A DNA stretch of 36,178 bases, taken from an unicellular cyanobacterium SU3 (GTDB lineage Bacteria > Cyanobacteriota > Cyanobacteriia > Cyanobacteriales > Microcystaceae). The stretch is from the NCBI GenBank assembly GCA_002172675.1, contig NETF01000197.1, forward strand, positions 1-36,178, read 5' to 3'. The translations under genes and the position numbers were made by a program. The first letter of the stretch is position 1. Each line of letters opens with the position of its first letter. The notes beneath the pieces are model-generated. The model worked only from the letters and a program-made list of their open reading frames with translations. It was not told the origin of the DNA and searched no databases. Of the stretch, positions 26,160 to 34,212 are shown piece by piece.

Positions 26160-27026
26160 ATGACAGAACAGCAACAGAAAAATCTAGGTAAAAAAGTAAC
26201 AGTTATGGGTTGTGGTTATGTGGGTAAAGCAGTGGCAAGTTATTGGTATGAAAAAGGTTATTTTGTCACAGGAACGACCACTAGAGAAGAAAAGATTTCA
26301 GACCTAGAAACTATTACCCATCGTCCTATTGTCATGAGAGGAGATGACTTAGAAACTGTAGAAAAAGTGATCAATGATCAAGAGACAATTTTAGTCAGTA
26401 TTGCCCCCATTAGCGATCGCCAAGTTGATGCAGAAGCTTATGCACAAACTTATTTACCGACAGCGAAAAATTTAATGACAGCATTAAACAATAATTCAAC
26501 AGTTAAACAGGTAATTTATCTTAGCAGCGGTTCCGTTTATGGGGACAAAAAAGGGGAATGGGTAGATGAAAATTCACCCTTAGAAACTGAGAGTGATTAT
26601 AACAAAGTTTTAGTCGAAGCAGAAAAGATTATTTTAGGATTAAACAGAGAAGCTATTAACGTTTGTGTATTGCGTTTAGGGGGTATTTATGGACCAAGGA
26701 GAGAGTTGAATAAACGAATAGGAAGAATGGCAGGAAAAACCTTACCGGGAGATGGCAGTAATTATGTTGCTTGGATACATTTGGATGATATTGTTTACGC
26801 TGTTGAATTTATTAATAAAAAAGGGTGTGATGGGGTTTATAATTTAGTTAATGATGTGAAATTAACCAGTAAAGAGTTTTGTGATTTAATTTGCGGTCGC
26901 CAACAATTAGAACGAGTTTCTTGGGATGAGAGTAAACCCCCATTTAGTGCTTTAAATGCAAGGGTTGATAACAGTAAAATAAAAAAAGAAGGATATCAGT
27001 TTATCTATGCTGATACCCTAATTTAG
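26160..27026 (+). CDS. NAD(P)-dependent epimerase/dehydratase-like SDR protein
   Basis: 288 residues with a Rossmann nucleotide-binding start VTVMGCGYVGKAVASYWYEK. The middle has YLSSGSVYGDKKGEW and LRLGGIYGPRREL, as in atypical extended SDRs (YeeZ-like). The usual Y-x-x-x-K is not intact: the region reads ESDYNKVLVEAEK, where Tyr is followed by Lys at +2 and the more distal Lys at +9. The protein may therefore act on an unusual substrate or only bind nucleotide. It is soluble. The C-terminal region carries AWIHLDDIVYAVEF, a typical substrate-domain segment. First gene of a four-gene neighbourhood with DUF3598, a second SDR and a methyltransferase. Confidence 0.8.
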   Translation: MTEQQQKNLGKKVTVMGCGYVGKAVASYWYEKGYFVTGTTTREEKISDLETITHRPIVMRGDDLETVEKVINDQETILVSIAPISDRQVDAEAYAQTYLPTAKNLMTALNNNSTVKQVIYLSSGSVYGDKKGEWVDENSPLETESDYNKVLVEAEKIILGLNREAINVCVLRLGGIYGPRRELNKRIGRMAGKTLPGDGSNYVAWIHLDDIVYAVEFINKKGCDGVYNLVNDVKLTSKEFCDLICGRQQLERVSWDESKPPFSALNARVDNSKIKKEGYQFIYADTLI

Positions 27027-27039
27027 CTATAAATAATTA

Positions 27040-27822
27040 TTATTTCAACTCATAGCGTTCGAGAGTTAGAGATTGAAAGTTTCCAGAAGCGTCGTAATTA
27101 GCTATTAGTTGCTGCATCTCTTGTTCATTAATTAGCCAATTGCCTACGCAACAAAAAGCAGTACCATTAGCTACTTTTTCAGGACAACTAATAGAAACAC
27201 CATCAGGTAAATAGAATACTTGATGACCTTCTCGACTCCAAGTAAATTGAGTAGGAAGAGGATCAGAAATATGTAAATCAGGGGTTAAAGTTATAGAAGT
27301 TCCTTGTAAATTGTTACTGAAATTTCTTGATGGGAACGATTCTAATTCTGTAGACCAAAAAAAGGACGGATAACCTGCTGAATCTTCGCGAATATTAGCT
27401 ATTGTAAACAAGTTTCCTTGGTCATCATAACGGAAACCAACACTATGTCTGAGATGTTGGTATCTGAAAAATAATTCCAGACCAAAAGGGAAACCTTCTT
27501 GTAACTGAGTAACAGCCCAAGTGGCATGACCTGAGGGGAAGAAATAACCTCGCATTGATTTAGCTTGTGGGTGAAACATTCCATCAGGTAAGCTATTCTC
27601 TTTCTGACTAAAATGCCACTTTTGTTCTTTAATATTATCGTCAGCCAGGATATATTGATTTAGCTGATCGATTTCTGTTTTATCAATATTACTTTCAAAA
27701 TGTCTGAGACTACGAAAAGACTCTTTTACTTCCCCTGTGGGAGTATATCTAGTCCAAATACCATGCCAATCATACAAATGTTGATCAGTGAAATTTTTCC
27801 AGTTTTGTACTTTCAGCTCCAT
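27040..27822 (-). CDS. DUF3598 family (calycin-like) protein
   Basis: A 260-residue cyanobacterial family protein. The start WKNFTDQHLYDWHGIWTRYTP and the later SLRHFES, MRGYFFPSGHATW and SFRHSVGFRYDD-like (LRHSVGFRYDDQGNL) segments define DUF3598. The fold is predicted as a lipocalin-like beta barrel, which commonly binds hydrophobic ligands or, in the CpcS/CpcT relatives, bilins. It has no signal peptide. Its orientation is opposite to its neighbours, with its stop 13 bases from that of the upstream SDR gene. Ligand and role are unknown. Confidence 0.8.
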   Translation of the reverse strand: MELKVQNWKNFTDQHLYDWHGIWTRYTPTGEVKESFRSLRHFESNIDKTEIDQLNQYILADDNIKEQKWHFSQKENSLPDGMFHPQAKSMRGYFFPSGHATWAVTQLQEGFPFGLELFFRYQHLRHSVGFRYDDQGNLFTIANIREDSAGYPSFFWSTELESFPSRNFSNNLQGTSITLTPDLHISDPLPTQFTWSREGHQVFYLPDGVSISCPEKVANGTAFCCVGNWLINEQEMQQLIANYDASGNFQSLTLERYELK

Positions 27823-27909
27823 AACGTTTTATAATTTAGGTAAAATACTATGATAATTTCTTCTATAATATAGTTTATATAATCTAAATTTTCAAAAATT
27901 ATTAGAATT

Positions 27910-28746
27910 ATGACACAAAAAGTAGCAATAGTTACGGGAGGAACGCGAGGAATTGGTTTTGGAATTTCACAACAACTTGCAACAGAGGGATACAATTTAA
28001 TTATTGGATTTAATAGCAATGAAACTGCAGCCAATGAAGCGAAGAAAATTTTAGAAAGCGATTATGGTGTCACTGTTTATCCCATTAAAGGAGATGTTGC
28101 ACAAGCAGAAACCATTGATCAATTTTTTGATTGTTTAGAAAAGAATTTTGAGGGTAAATTAACAGCATTGGTTCACAATGCAGGATTGTATTTAGGGATT
28201 ACTACAACTCCAGCATCGGAACAAGCAGAAGCAGCAGCAGACAAACAAAGACAGTTATTAGGGGATGGAAATTTAACCAGTTTGGCACAATACGAATACT
28301 ATCAAAATGTTTATCCTAAATGCTTTATTCGTTGTGTAGAAAAGGCCGTTAATTATATGGAAGATGGCAAAGGGTATATTGTGGCTACATCTTCCCCAGG
28401 TTGTAATATGACGCAAACCCCAAAACTCTCTTATATTTTGCCAGGAACCGGTAAAACAGTCGTGGAATTTTTAACTCGATATTATGCCAAAATGTTAGCC
28501 TCAAGACGCATTACAGTTAATGTTATTATCCCTGGTTATACAAAAACAGACGCTTGGAATAAAGCGATGGAAAAATATGGTGGTACCGAAGGAGAAATGA
28601 TGCAAAAAATGGTAGAAAATACTCCAATGCAACGCTGGTGTTCTCCTCAAGAAATTGGTCAATTAGTCGCCTTTTTATGTTCTGATAAAGCTGCATTTAT
28701 CACCGGGGTTGCTTTACCTATTGATGGAGGGTTACATTTACGTTAA
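27910..28746 (+). CDS. SDR oxidoreductase with a Y-x6-K active site
   Basis: 278 residues with a classical SDR start VTGGTRGIGFGIS and NAG at 90-92. The catalytic segment reads SSPGC (Ser161/162) followed by SYILPGTGKTVVEFL, so Tyr175 and Lys182 are separated by six residues, not three. Y-x6-K is the arrangement in FabI/InhA and FabL enoyl-ACP reductases; FabL also keeps the TGxxxGIG nucleotide motif. The C-terminus (PMQRWCSPQEIGQLVAFL and ITGVALPIDGG) is SDR-typical. A 30-residue insertion at about 100-130 (rich in Ala, Gln, Glu) is unusual. An enoyl or related double-bond reductase is a plausible but untested activity. The methyltransferase follows after 53 bases. Confidence 0.85.
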   Translation: MTQKVAIVTGGTRGIGFGISQQLATEGYNLIIGFNSNETAANEAKKILESDYGVTVYPIKGDVAQAETIDQFFDCLEKNFEGKLTALVHNAGLYLGITTTPASEQAEAAADKQRQLLGDGNLTSLAQYEYYQNVYPKCFIRCVEKAVNYMEDGKGYIVATSSPGCNMTQTPKLSYILPGTGKTVVEFLTRYYAKMLASRRITVNVIIPGYTKTDAWNKAMEKYGGTEGEMMQKMVENTPMQRWCSPQEIGQLVAFLCSDKAAFITGVALPIDGGLHLR

Positions 28747-28799
28747 ATTTAATTATTTGAACTTTGTAGCAGTTAGCAAAAATAAGTAAATAGCATCTT

Positions 28800-29942
28800 A
28801 TGACTAATCAGAAAGCAACAGCAATAGAACGAAAAGAGCTTAACTTAGAAGCTTTATACCCAAAAATTTCAGATGAAGGGAAAGAACTATCCCAACAGTG
28901 GATAGAAAAATATAGCCTTGCCAAATCAGTATTTTATCAAGTTGGTGAGTTAGTCAAGACAGAAGTCGAGAAATGGACAGCCACAACAGGCAAAAAAACA
29001 ACCTACAGTGAAATTCGCCGGCACTTATTGGCTAATGATTTAGTTAAAGAATTTGCAAAGATGCGAACTGGCCCTGCTAGTTGTGTTTTTAATGCAGCCC
29101 GCGCAGATATTAATGCTGACTTAGACTATCAACAACGTATTAAAACATGGGAAAACACCGCTACAGAGTATCTTAACCTGAACCCTGACCTCGAAATGCC
29201 TTTCTATGTCACTGCGCCTAATTTTCATTGGTCTCCTTATGTTGCCACCAATGACTGGGAAGAACAATTTTTAGGCTGTGTCTGGGATATCGGGACGAGT
29301 ATTATGGGTCAATCTTCTCCTACCGTTCGTAATTACAGTATAGGAGGGGGAAGATTAAGCCGTATGGTGAACTATCTATCTAAAAACTTCCCTAATTTTA
29401 AGCCTCAACGCATTTTAGACATCGGTTGTTCTGCCGGCGGTTCAACCATAGTTATGGCCATGGAGTTTCCCGAAGCAGAAGTTCACGGCATTGATGTATC
29501 TTCGAGTATGCTACGTTGCGGCCATGCTTTGTCTGTTGCCCTTGATTTACCCATACATTACCATCAAATGGATGCCAGTCAAACCACCTTTCCCGAGGGT
29601 AGTTTTGATTTGATTGTCAGTAATATTGTCTTTCATGAATTACCCAATGGCATCAGGCGCAAAGTCATTTTAGAATGTTCTCGCTTACTCTCTCCTGGGG
29701 GAATCATGGCCCACATGGAAGGAGGAACTTACATGGCCCCGACGAATATCTTCCAAAAATTATGGCGTGAGTCAGATATCCACACTAATAATGAATGGTA
29801 TGTCGGTAACGCTAGTATGGAAAAATTAGCCGTTTATATTGAAGAAGCTGGTTTGAGTACCGAAGGAAGTCTTTTAAACAAAATTACCCCATCTTCTGAA
29901 TTCTTTGAAGGTGCCTTACTTATTGGAGGACAAAAAATATAA
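28800..29942 (+). CDS. Class I SAM-dependent methyltransferase with N-terminal extension
   Basis: 380 residues. The methyltransferase domain begins at about residue 200 with motif I ILDIGCSAGGSTIVMA, then VHGIDVSSSML (acidic ribose-binding Asp), FDLIVSNIVFHELP and LLSPGGIMAHME. It is preceded by about 200 residues that I do not recognise, with a helical start and a Trp/Tyr-rich middle (APNFHWSPYVATNDW), probably a substrate-binding region. It is soluble. Transcribed 53 bases after the Y-x6-K SDR and probably in the same operon, which suggests successive modification of one small molecule. Substrate unknown; small-molecule C- or O-methylation is more likely than nucleic acid methylation. Confidence 0.82.
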   Translation: MTNQKATAIERKELNLEALYPKISDEGKELSQQWIEKYSLAKSVFYQVGELVKTEVEKWTATTGKKTTYSEIRRHLLANDLVKEFAKMRTGPASCVFNAARADINADLDYQQRIKTWENTATEYLNLNPDLEMPFYVTAPNFHWSPYVATNDWEEQFLGCVWDIGTSIMGQSSPTVRNYSIGGGRLSRMVNYLSKNFPNFKPQRILDIGCSAGGSTIVMAMEFPEAEVHGIDVSSSMLRCGHALSVALDLPIHYHQMDASQTTFPEGSFDLIVSNIVFHELPNGIRRKVILECSRLLSPGGIMAHMEGGTYMAPTNIFQKLWRESDIHTNNEWYVGNASMEKLAVYIEEAGLSTEGSLLNKITPSSEFFEGALLIGGQKI

Positions 29943-30362
29943 ATTCTCAACATGGTTATATGGCTAGAATCCTTACTTCGTCTGGCTTACAAGAAAGTAG
30001 AAAAATATCGCTACTGGGTACATTTTTACCTCTAAAATGGCTGTACCGTTGATTATAACTTATGATGCAATTAATCTCTAAATCAAGCGATCGCCTCTGT
30101 AGTCATGTTTGGGCTTGTTTTTTCTCTCTGAACGAGGTCTGATTTTTCAGAAGGCAAATTGCCAAAAATTGGTCTAAAACCTACCCTACATCAGGTTTTC
30201 AGGGATTTGTAGCCAGTAAATCTTATGTACTATTGACCTCAAGCTTAAGCTAGGTCGGGCTTATAGCCTTCATTAGTACATTAATACAGGGGAAGTTCAG
30301 TAATAACAAATTAAAAGTCTACCTCATAAGAGTGAGAAACGCTATATTAAGTAATTAAGTCT
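29943..30362. other. 420-base spacer with small frames and structure
   Basis: A 27-codon frame at 29952 (MVIWLESLLRLAYKKVEKYR) looks protein-like but has no visible ribosome binding site. It is more likely chance or a remnant. The rest is non-coding, with a nested dyad at 30225-30281. No tRNA or other named RNA is recognised. Confidence 0.35.
30225..30281. repeat. Nested inverted repeats (possible cruciform or RNA hairpin)
   Basis: ATGTACTA (30225-30232) pairs with TAGTACAT (30274-30281). Inside it, GACCT (30235-30239) pairs with AGGTC (30252-30256), and the core AGCTTAAGCT (30242-30251) is a perfect palindrome. It lies in the convergent spacer between the methyltransferase and antiporter genes, so it may serve as a processing or end structure; no T-run follows. 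Confidence 0.45.
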
Positions 30363-32339
30363 TTAACTTTTTGTTCGTGACTTTTGAGGATTATCAAGGG
30401 TATCGATAGGAGACTCAGACGAAGAATTGTCAACGGGGTCAGCCAGAGGAACCTCCTCTACTTCTGGTAACCGTTCGGCGGTCAATTTTCTAGATGTTTG
30501 AGTTTGACTACCCCCTGAAAGACGCTTGAGCAATTTAGGACGAGGATCATGAAACAGATAAGTTACCTCATCCCCTTCTTGCCAATTTTGACTAGCTTGA
30601 ACCACTTGTAAACTACCCTTTCGTTTGATAAGAAGGGGTAACACTTCTCCTTCTCGAATTAATGCTTGAAAGTGGGCTTGTTTAAAAGAAAGTCCGGGTT
30701 CTTTAAAATCGGTAATCCCTAACTTAAATTGACCTTCAGTTAAGTATTGATTCCACATTTTAATTAACTGTTGATCCACAAAGGCAGGATTAATATGAGT
30801 TTTACTGCCTTTATTAGAGTTGTTATCTTGAGGGGCATTACTAGGGAAGATAGCAAAAACTCTAGGAGGTTTAAATTCTTCTGTGGCCCGTTGTGCTAAG
30901 ACTAAATTAACTTGACCATTGCTAGTCAACGCCATAAACGTCCCCATCGATTCAATGCCAGCTTCTTCTAAAACATCGGGATCAAGCGCACTACTCTGAA
31001 ATACAGATAAGCCCTCGGCTTCAGCTTGTTGACAGGCTTCAGGGTCTGTATCAATTAATACCACCGATTCCCCCTTTTGCTCAAATAATCGGCCCATGAG
31101 TCGGCCTAAGGCATTACAACCCACGATAACAGCCCCTGTGGCTTCGACTGCTGTTATTTTTAGTCCCTTGGCTACCCAACGGGCTGATAAGCCTTGAATA
31201 AACACTGTCATCATAATGGTTAAGAAGACCAAGGCTTTAATCGAATCACCCCCATTGATCCCTTTTTCAGTCAGTAAAATGGCAAATAAAGAAGCAACCG
31301 AAGCTGAAACAATTCCCCTTGGGGCAATCCATCCTAAGAAGAACTTTTGTCGCCAATTGAGGTCACTATTGATGGTACAAAAAGCAATACTAATGGGTCG
31401 TACCACCCACATTAAAGCCAGAACCGTTAAAATGCTACCCCATCCTAGGGCAAAAATACTATCAATGGAAAGATCGGCAGCGAGAAGAATAAATAATACA
31501 GAGACACATAAAACTGTCAATTGTCCCTTAAACCGTCGTAATAGTCGTTCATCGGGAATAGAGGAAGCCCTCAACACAATACCTGCAACCACTGTAGCCA
31601 TTAACCCAGATTCACTACGGCTAAGTTGGGCTAAGCCAAATAACCCCCAAACTCCGGCTAATACCACTAAGTTTCTCAAATCCTCTGAAAGAAATGGAGT
31701 ATTTTTGAGAATAAAACCCAGTAATCCTCCACTGATACCCCCAACAATAGCACCGATGGCAAATCGTAGTAGTAAACCGCTAAAAATCTCCACAGGGGTC
31801 GCACTACTATTTAAAATGGTATCGAGAACCACCACCGCTAAAATAGCCCCTACAGGGTCAATGAGAACCCCTTCGCTTTCAAGGAGGGTAGCTAGTTTAC
31901 GATCAACTTCTACTTGTTTAAGAAGGGGACTAATGACCGTCGGTCCTGTAACCACCACCAAAGCAGCGTAGAGAAAAGCGATAGACCAAGGAAATTCCGC
32001 TAACCAATGGGCAGCCATCCCCCCTCCCACTAGAGTAATGAGAGTCCCAAAGGTGACTAAATTACGGAGACTCCCTGAGACTCTTCCTAGGTCTCGTAAT
32101 TCAAGGTTTAGTCCCCCTTCAAAGAGAATAATGGCCACAGAAAGGGCGACTAACACTTCTAAGCCCACTCCGAGTTCATGGGGATGAAGAAAATTAAGGC
32201 CATCGGCTCCGAGTATAATACCAAACAGAAGCAGAAAGACAATGCTAGGAACTTTAAAAAATTCGGCAATGACTTGGGCGCTGATACCTGCAAGGACAGC
32301 CATGACGATTTGCAGGGTGAGTTCAAAGGATGCTTCCAT
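30363..32339 (-). CDS. CPA1-type cation/proton antiporter with TrkA-N domain
   Basis: A 658-residue inner- or thylakoid-membrane antiporter of the NhaP type, exchanging Na+ or K+ for H+. About 12 helices span residues 5-395. Ion-binding motifs are visible: FEGGLNLELRDL, VTGPTVISPLLKQV, ESEGVLIDPVGAILAVV (catalytic Asp in LIDP) and WIAPRGIVSASVAS (Arg). From about residue 400, AVIVGCNALGRLMGRLFEQK begins a TrkA-N Rossmann domain, implying control by NAD(H) or nucleotides. It is followed by a TrkA-C-like region and a disordered polar tail. Architecture and size resemble the cyanobacterial NhaS5-type proteins, but I cannot fix the orthologue. The ATG at 32339 is preceded by a weak binding site. 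Confidence 0.88.
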   Translation of the reverse strand: MEASFELTLQIVMAVLAGISAQVIAEFFKVPSIVFLLLFGIILGADGLNFLHPHELGVGLEVLVALSVAIILFEGGLNLELRDLGRVSGSLRNLVTFGTLITLVGGGMAAHWLAEFPWSIAFLYAALVVVTGPTVISPLLKQVEVDRKLATLLESEGVLIDPVGAILAVVVLDTILNSSATPVEIFSGLLLRFAIGAIVGGISGGLLGFILKNTPFLSEDLRNLVVLAGVWGLFGLAQLSRSESGLMATVVAGIVLRASSIPDERLLRRFKGQLTVLCVSVLFILLAADLSIDSIFALGWGSILTVLALMWVVRPISIAFCTINSDLNWRQKFFLGWIAPRGIVSASVASLFAILLTEKGINGGDSIKALVFLTIMMTVFIQGLSARWVAKGLKITAVEATGAVIVGCNALGRLMGRLFEQKGESVVLIDTDPEACQQAEAEGLSVFQSSALDPDVLEEAGIESMGTFMALTSNGQVNLVLAQRATEEFKPPRVFAIFPSNAPQDNNSNKGSKTHINPAFVDQQLIKMWNQYLTEGQFKLGITDFKEPGLSFKQAHFQALIREGEVLPLLIKRKGSLQVVQASQNWQEGDEVTYLFHDPRPKLLKRLSGGSQTQTSRKLTAERLPEVEEVPLADPVDNSSSESPIDTLDNPQKSRTKS

Positions 32340-32780
32340 AGGCTTACTGATGGCAAATAACTTTCATATGATGTGTTAACAAATAACCTCCACAATGAGT
32401 TAATCGAAAATTCGGGTTAGTAATAGTGGATGGATACAAGATTATTAATAATATAGTCTCTCTATGGTAAACATTTAGTTAAAACAGAGAACCCATAGGT
32501 ACACTTATCCTATGGGTTAATGCTGATCATAATAATAATTTATTTTATGTTAACTCATCAACTCATAGATTATTGATTATATCCTCGAGTTACCTTATGC
32601 TCAGTGCATTGTTGCTCCTTCGATACGGGTTGTCTTGACAATCTTTCTTATCATCTAAGTTGGAGGGGTACGAGATAAGCTTGACCCCCAAAATTTTTGT
32701 TAATTTTAATTTGTCATAACACAAGATAAAACAAGATGATATTGACCCATTAGATTTTGTCTTTCTTTTTTGGTTTTTTC
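32340..32780. other. Gene-free spacer with hairpin and possible small RNA
   Basis: About 440 bases between the antiporter start and the DUF2949 gene. It contains the long hairpin at 32490-32518. Near 32594-32650 is a segment with a short stem (TTGTC-TT-GACAA, 32627-32638) and, on the minus strand, AAGGAGCAACAATGCACTGA: a ribosome-binding-site-like run before a start-His-stop. A 67-codon minus-strand frame across it has no protein character. A small RNA is possible but unproven. Confidence 0.35.
32490..32518. terminator. Strong 10-bp stem hairpin
   Basis: AACCCATAGG (32490-32499) pairs perfectly with CCTATGGGTT (32509-32518) around a 9-base loop. Read on the minus strand it is followed by CTCTGTTTTAACT, a weak T-run. 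This would suit termination of transcripts from the DUF2949 side before they reach the antiporter gene. On the plus strand no T-run follows. It could instead be a dispersed repeat. Confidence 0.45.
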
Positions 32781-32954
32781 TTATTCCAACCAATCAAAAA
32801 TCTTTTCTAATTGAGTCATATTAATTAAACCATATTTCCATAGTTGCATTGGCACTTGACAGGGAATGGCCTGAGTATCTCGTAAGGCCAGATTGACTTG
32901 CTCAGCAGGGATGTTTAATTCATCTTGTAAAAAAACGATTAACTTTTCTAGCAT
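32781..32954 (-). CDS. DUF2949 family small protein
   Basis: 57 residues: LEKLIVFLQDELNIPAEQVN, then PCQVPMQLWKYGLINMTQLE and ending KIFDWLE. The LWxYGLIxxxQLxxIFDWLE end is the signature of DUF2949, a tiny helical family restricted to cyanobacteria with no known role. The ribosome binding site AAGGAGAAG lies inside the 3' end of the upstream 43-residue gene, whose stop is only 3 bases before this ATG. The two are therefore translationally coupled. The gene is intact and normal-sized. Confidence 0.85.
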   Translation of the reverse strand: MLEKLIVFLQDELNIPAEQVNLALRDTQAIPCQVPMQLWKYGLINMTQLEKIFDWLE

Positions 32955-32957
32955 GAT

Positions 32958-33089
32958 TTAACTTCTCCTTATTTCATCATTAACAGGCACTCGAATCATT
33001 ACCGACTCAGGTTTCTCCTGAGTTTGGTTACTTCTAATGGCTGTGGCAATAACAGCGACGATAAGAAGTTCGATGATAATGTTACTCAT
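32958..33089 (-). CDS. 43-residue single-pass membrane peptide
   Basis: The gene encodes MSNIIIELLIVAVIATAIRS followed by a polar tail ending PVNDEIRRS. Residues 3-18 form one hydrophobic helix and the tail is hydrophilic and charged. A GAGGCTCAAGAAT stretch lies upstream of the ATG, so the binding site is weak but plausible. Stop and next start (DUF2949) are separated by 3 bases. The tight coupling is the main argument that it is real. I know of no named family. Confidence 0.65.
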   Translation of the reverse strand: MSNIIIELLIVAVIATAIRSNQTQEKPESVMIRVPVNDEIRRS

Positions 33090-33197
33090 ATTCTTGAGCC
33101 TCGTGTAAAGTTATGTAAACTATCTTAATCATTTAGTAAAGAAATTGCAAGGAACCTTGCCAGACTCCCTGCAATATGTTAATGATTTTTTAAGATT

Positions 33198-34124
33198 TTA
33201 GGCTGCCATTAGTTCGGTTTCTACGGGTTGCGATCGTAATAACCGTTCAATAATGGCTTGAGGTTGACGACCATTGGCAACGATGAGACGATGAGATAAC
33301 ACATGAGGGGCGACATATTTAACGTCATCCGGGGTTGCATAGTCTCGTTCTTGTAGAAATGCCATTGCTTGGGTAGCCCGTTGTAAAGCGACGGTACCGC
33401 GAGGACTTACCCCTAAGCTAATGTCATCATCGGTACGGGTTGCTCGTACAATACTAAGCATATATTGCTGTAGAAATGGGGTCACTTTCACCAAGCTAGT
33501 TAAACGTTGTAACTCTCGTACATCTTCTAAAGAAATACAAGGCTCTAGTTCATCAAGCTGAACCCGTTGCAGTTGTTTTTGTAACATTTGCAATTCTTCG
33601 GCTTCACTAGGATAACCCATGCTCAGAGAAATAGTAAAGCGATCCATTTGAGCTTCTGGTAGGGGGAAGGTTCCCTGGTATTCTACGGGGTTTTGAGTGG
33701 CGATAACAAAGAAGGGTTTAGGGACTTGACGCGCTTCTCCATCGACGGTTACTTGTTTCTCTTCCATCACTTCTAAGAGTGCAGACTGGGTTCTAGGGGT
33801 AGCGCGGTTAATTTCGTCAGCTAGTAAGACGTTAGCGAATACGGGGCCGGGTAAAAATTCAAATTCTCGACTATTGGGGTTCCAGATGTTGGTTCCGGTG
33901 ACATCGGTGGGGAGTAAGTCAGGGGTACATTGAACCCGTTGAAAGCGTCCGTTAATGGAACGAGCCAAGGACTTAGCTAAGAGGGTTTTACCGACACCGG
34001 GAACGTCTTCGAGTAATGCGTGTCCCCCACTTAACAAAGCGACCATAACGAGACGAATGGGCTTTTCTTTACCAACAATTGTACGACTTAAATTATCTGT
34101 GAGGGCTACAATTTTATCTCTCAT
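33198..34124 (-). CDS. MoxR-family AAA+ ATPase
   Basis: A 308-residue cytosolic chaperone-like ATPase. Walker A is EDVPGVGKTLLAKSLA (about 38-53), Walker B VLLADEINRA (about 98-107), sensor 1 FVIATQNPVEYQG, and the arginine-finger region PEAQMDRF. A C-terminal lid follows (SPRGTVALQRATQAMA, then AARV-type DDVKYVAPHVLSHRL). MoxR proteins usually work with a VWA-domain or DUF58 partner to insert cofactors or mature complexes. No such partner gene is present in this window on either side, so the target is not predictable. Confidence 0.92.
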   Translation of the reverse strand: MRDKIVALTDNLSRTIVGKEKPIRLVMVALLSGGHALLEDVPGVGKTLLAKSLARSINGRFQRVQCTPDLLPTDVTGTNIWNPNSREFEFLPGPVFANVLLADEINRATPRTQSALLEVMEEKQVTVDGEARQVPKPFFVIATQNPVEYQGTFPLPEAQMDRFTISLSMGYPSEAEELQMLQKQLQRVQLDELEPCISLEDVRELQRLTSLVKVTPFLQQYMLSIVRATRTDDDISLGVSPRGTVALQRATQAMAFLQERDYATPDDVKYVAPHVLSHRLIVANGRQPQAIIERLLRSQPVETELMAA

Positions 34125-34212
34125 AGGAATTATCGGGGATAACTTAGTTTATGATCCATGCTTAAGTTGCCCATTTTTGTCGTAATACTTTACATCAACC
34201 TTTACATTAAAT

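Noticed and set aside
31216-31971. 251-codon plus-strand frame inside the antiporter gene
   Set aside because: It lies wholly antisense to a well-supported antiporter, is Lys/Arg/Thr/Pro-rich and has no domain; it is a shadow of the codon pattern.
32590-32793. 67-codon minus-strand frame overlapping the end of the DUF2949 gene
   Set aside because: No protein character, no binding site, and it overlaps a real small gene in another frame.
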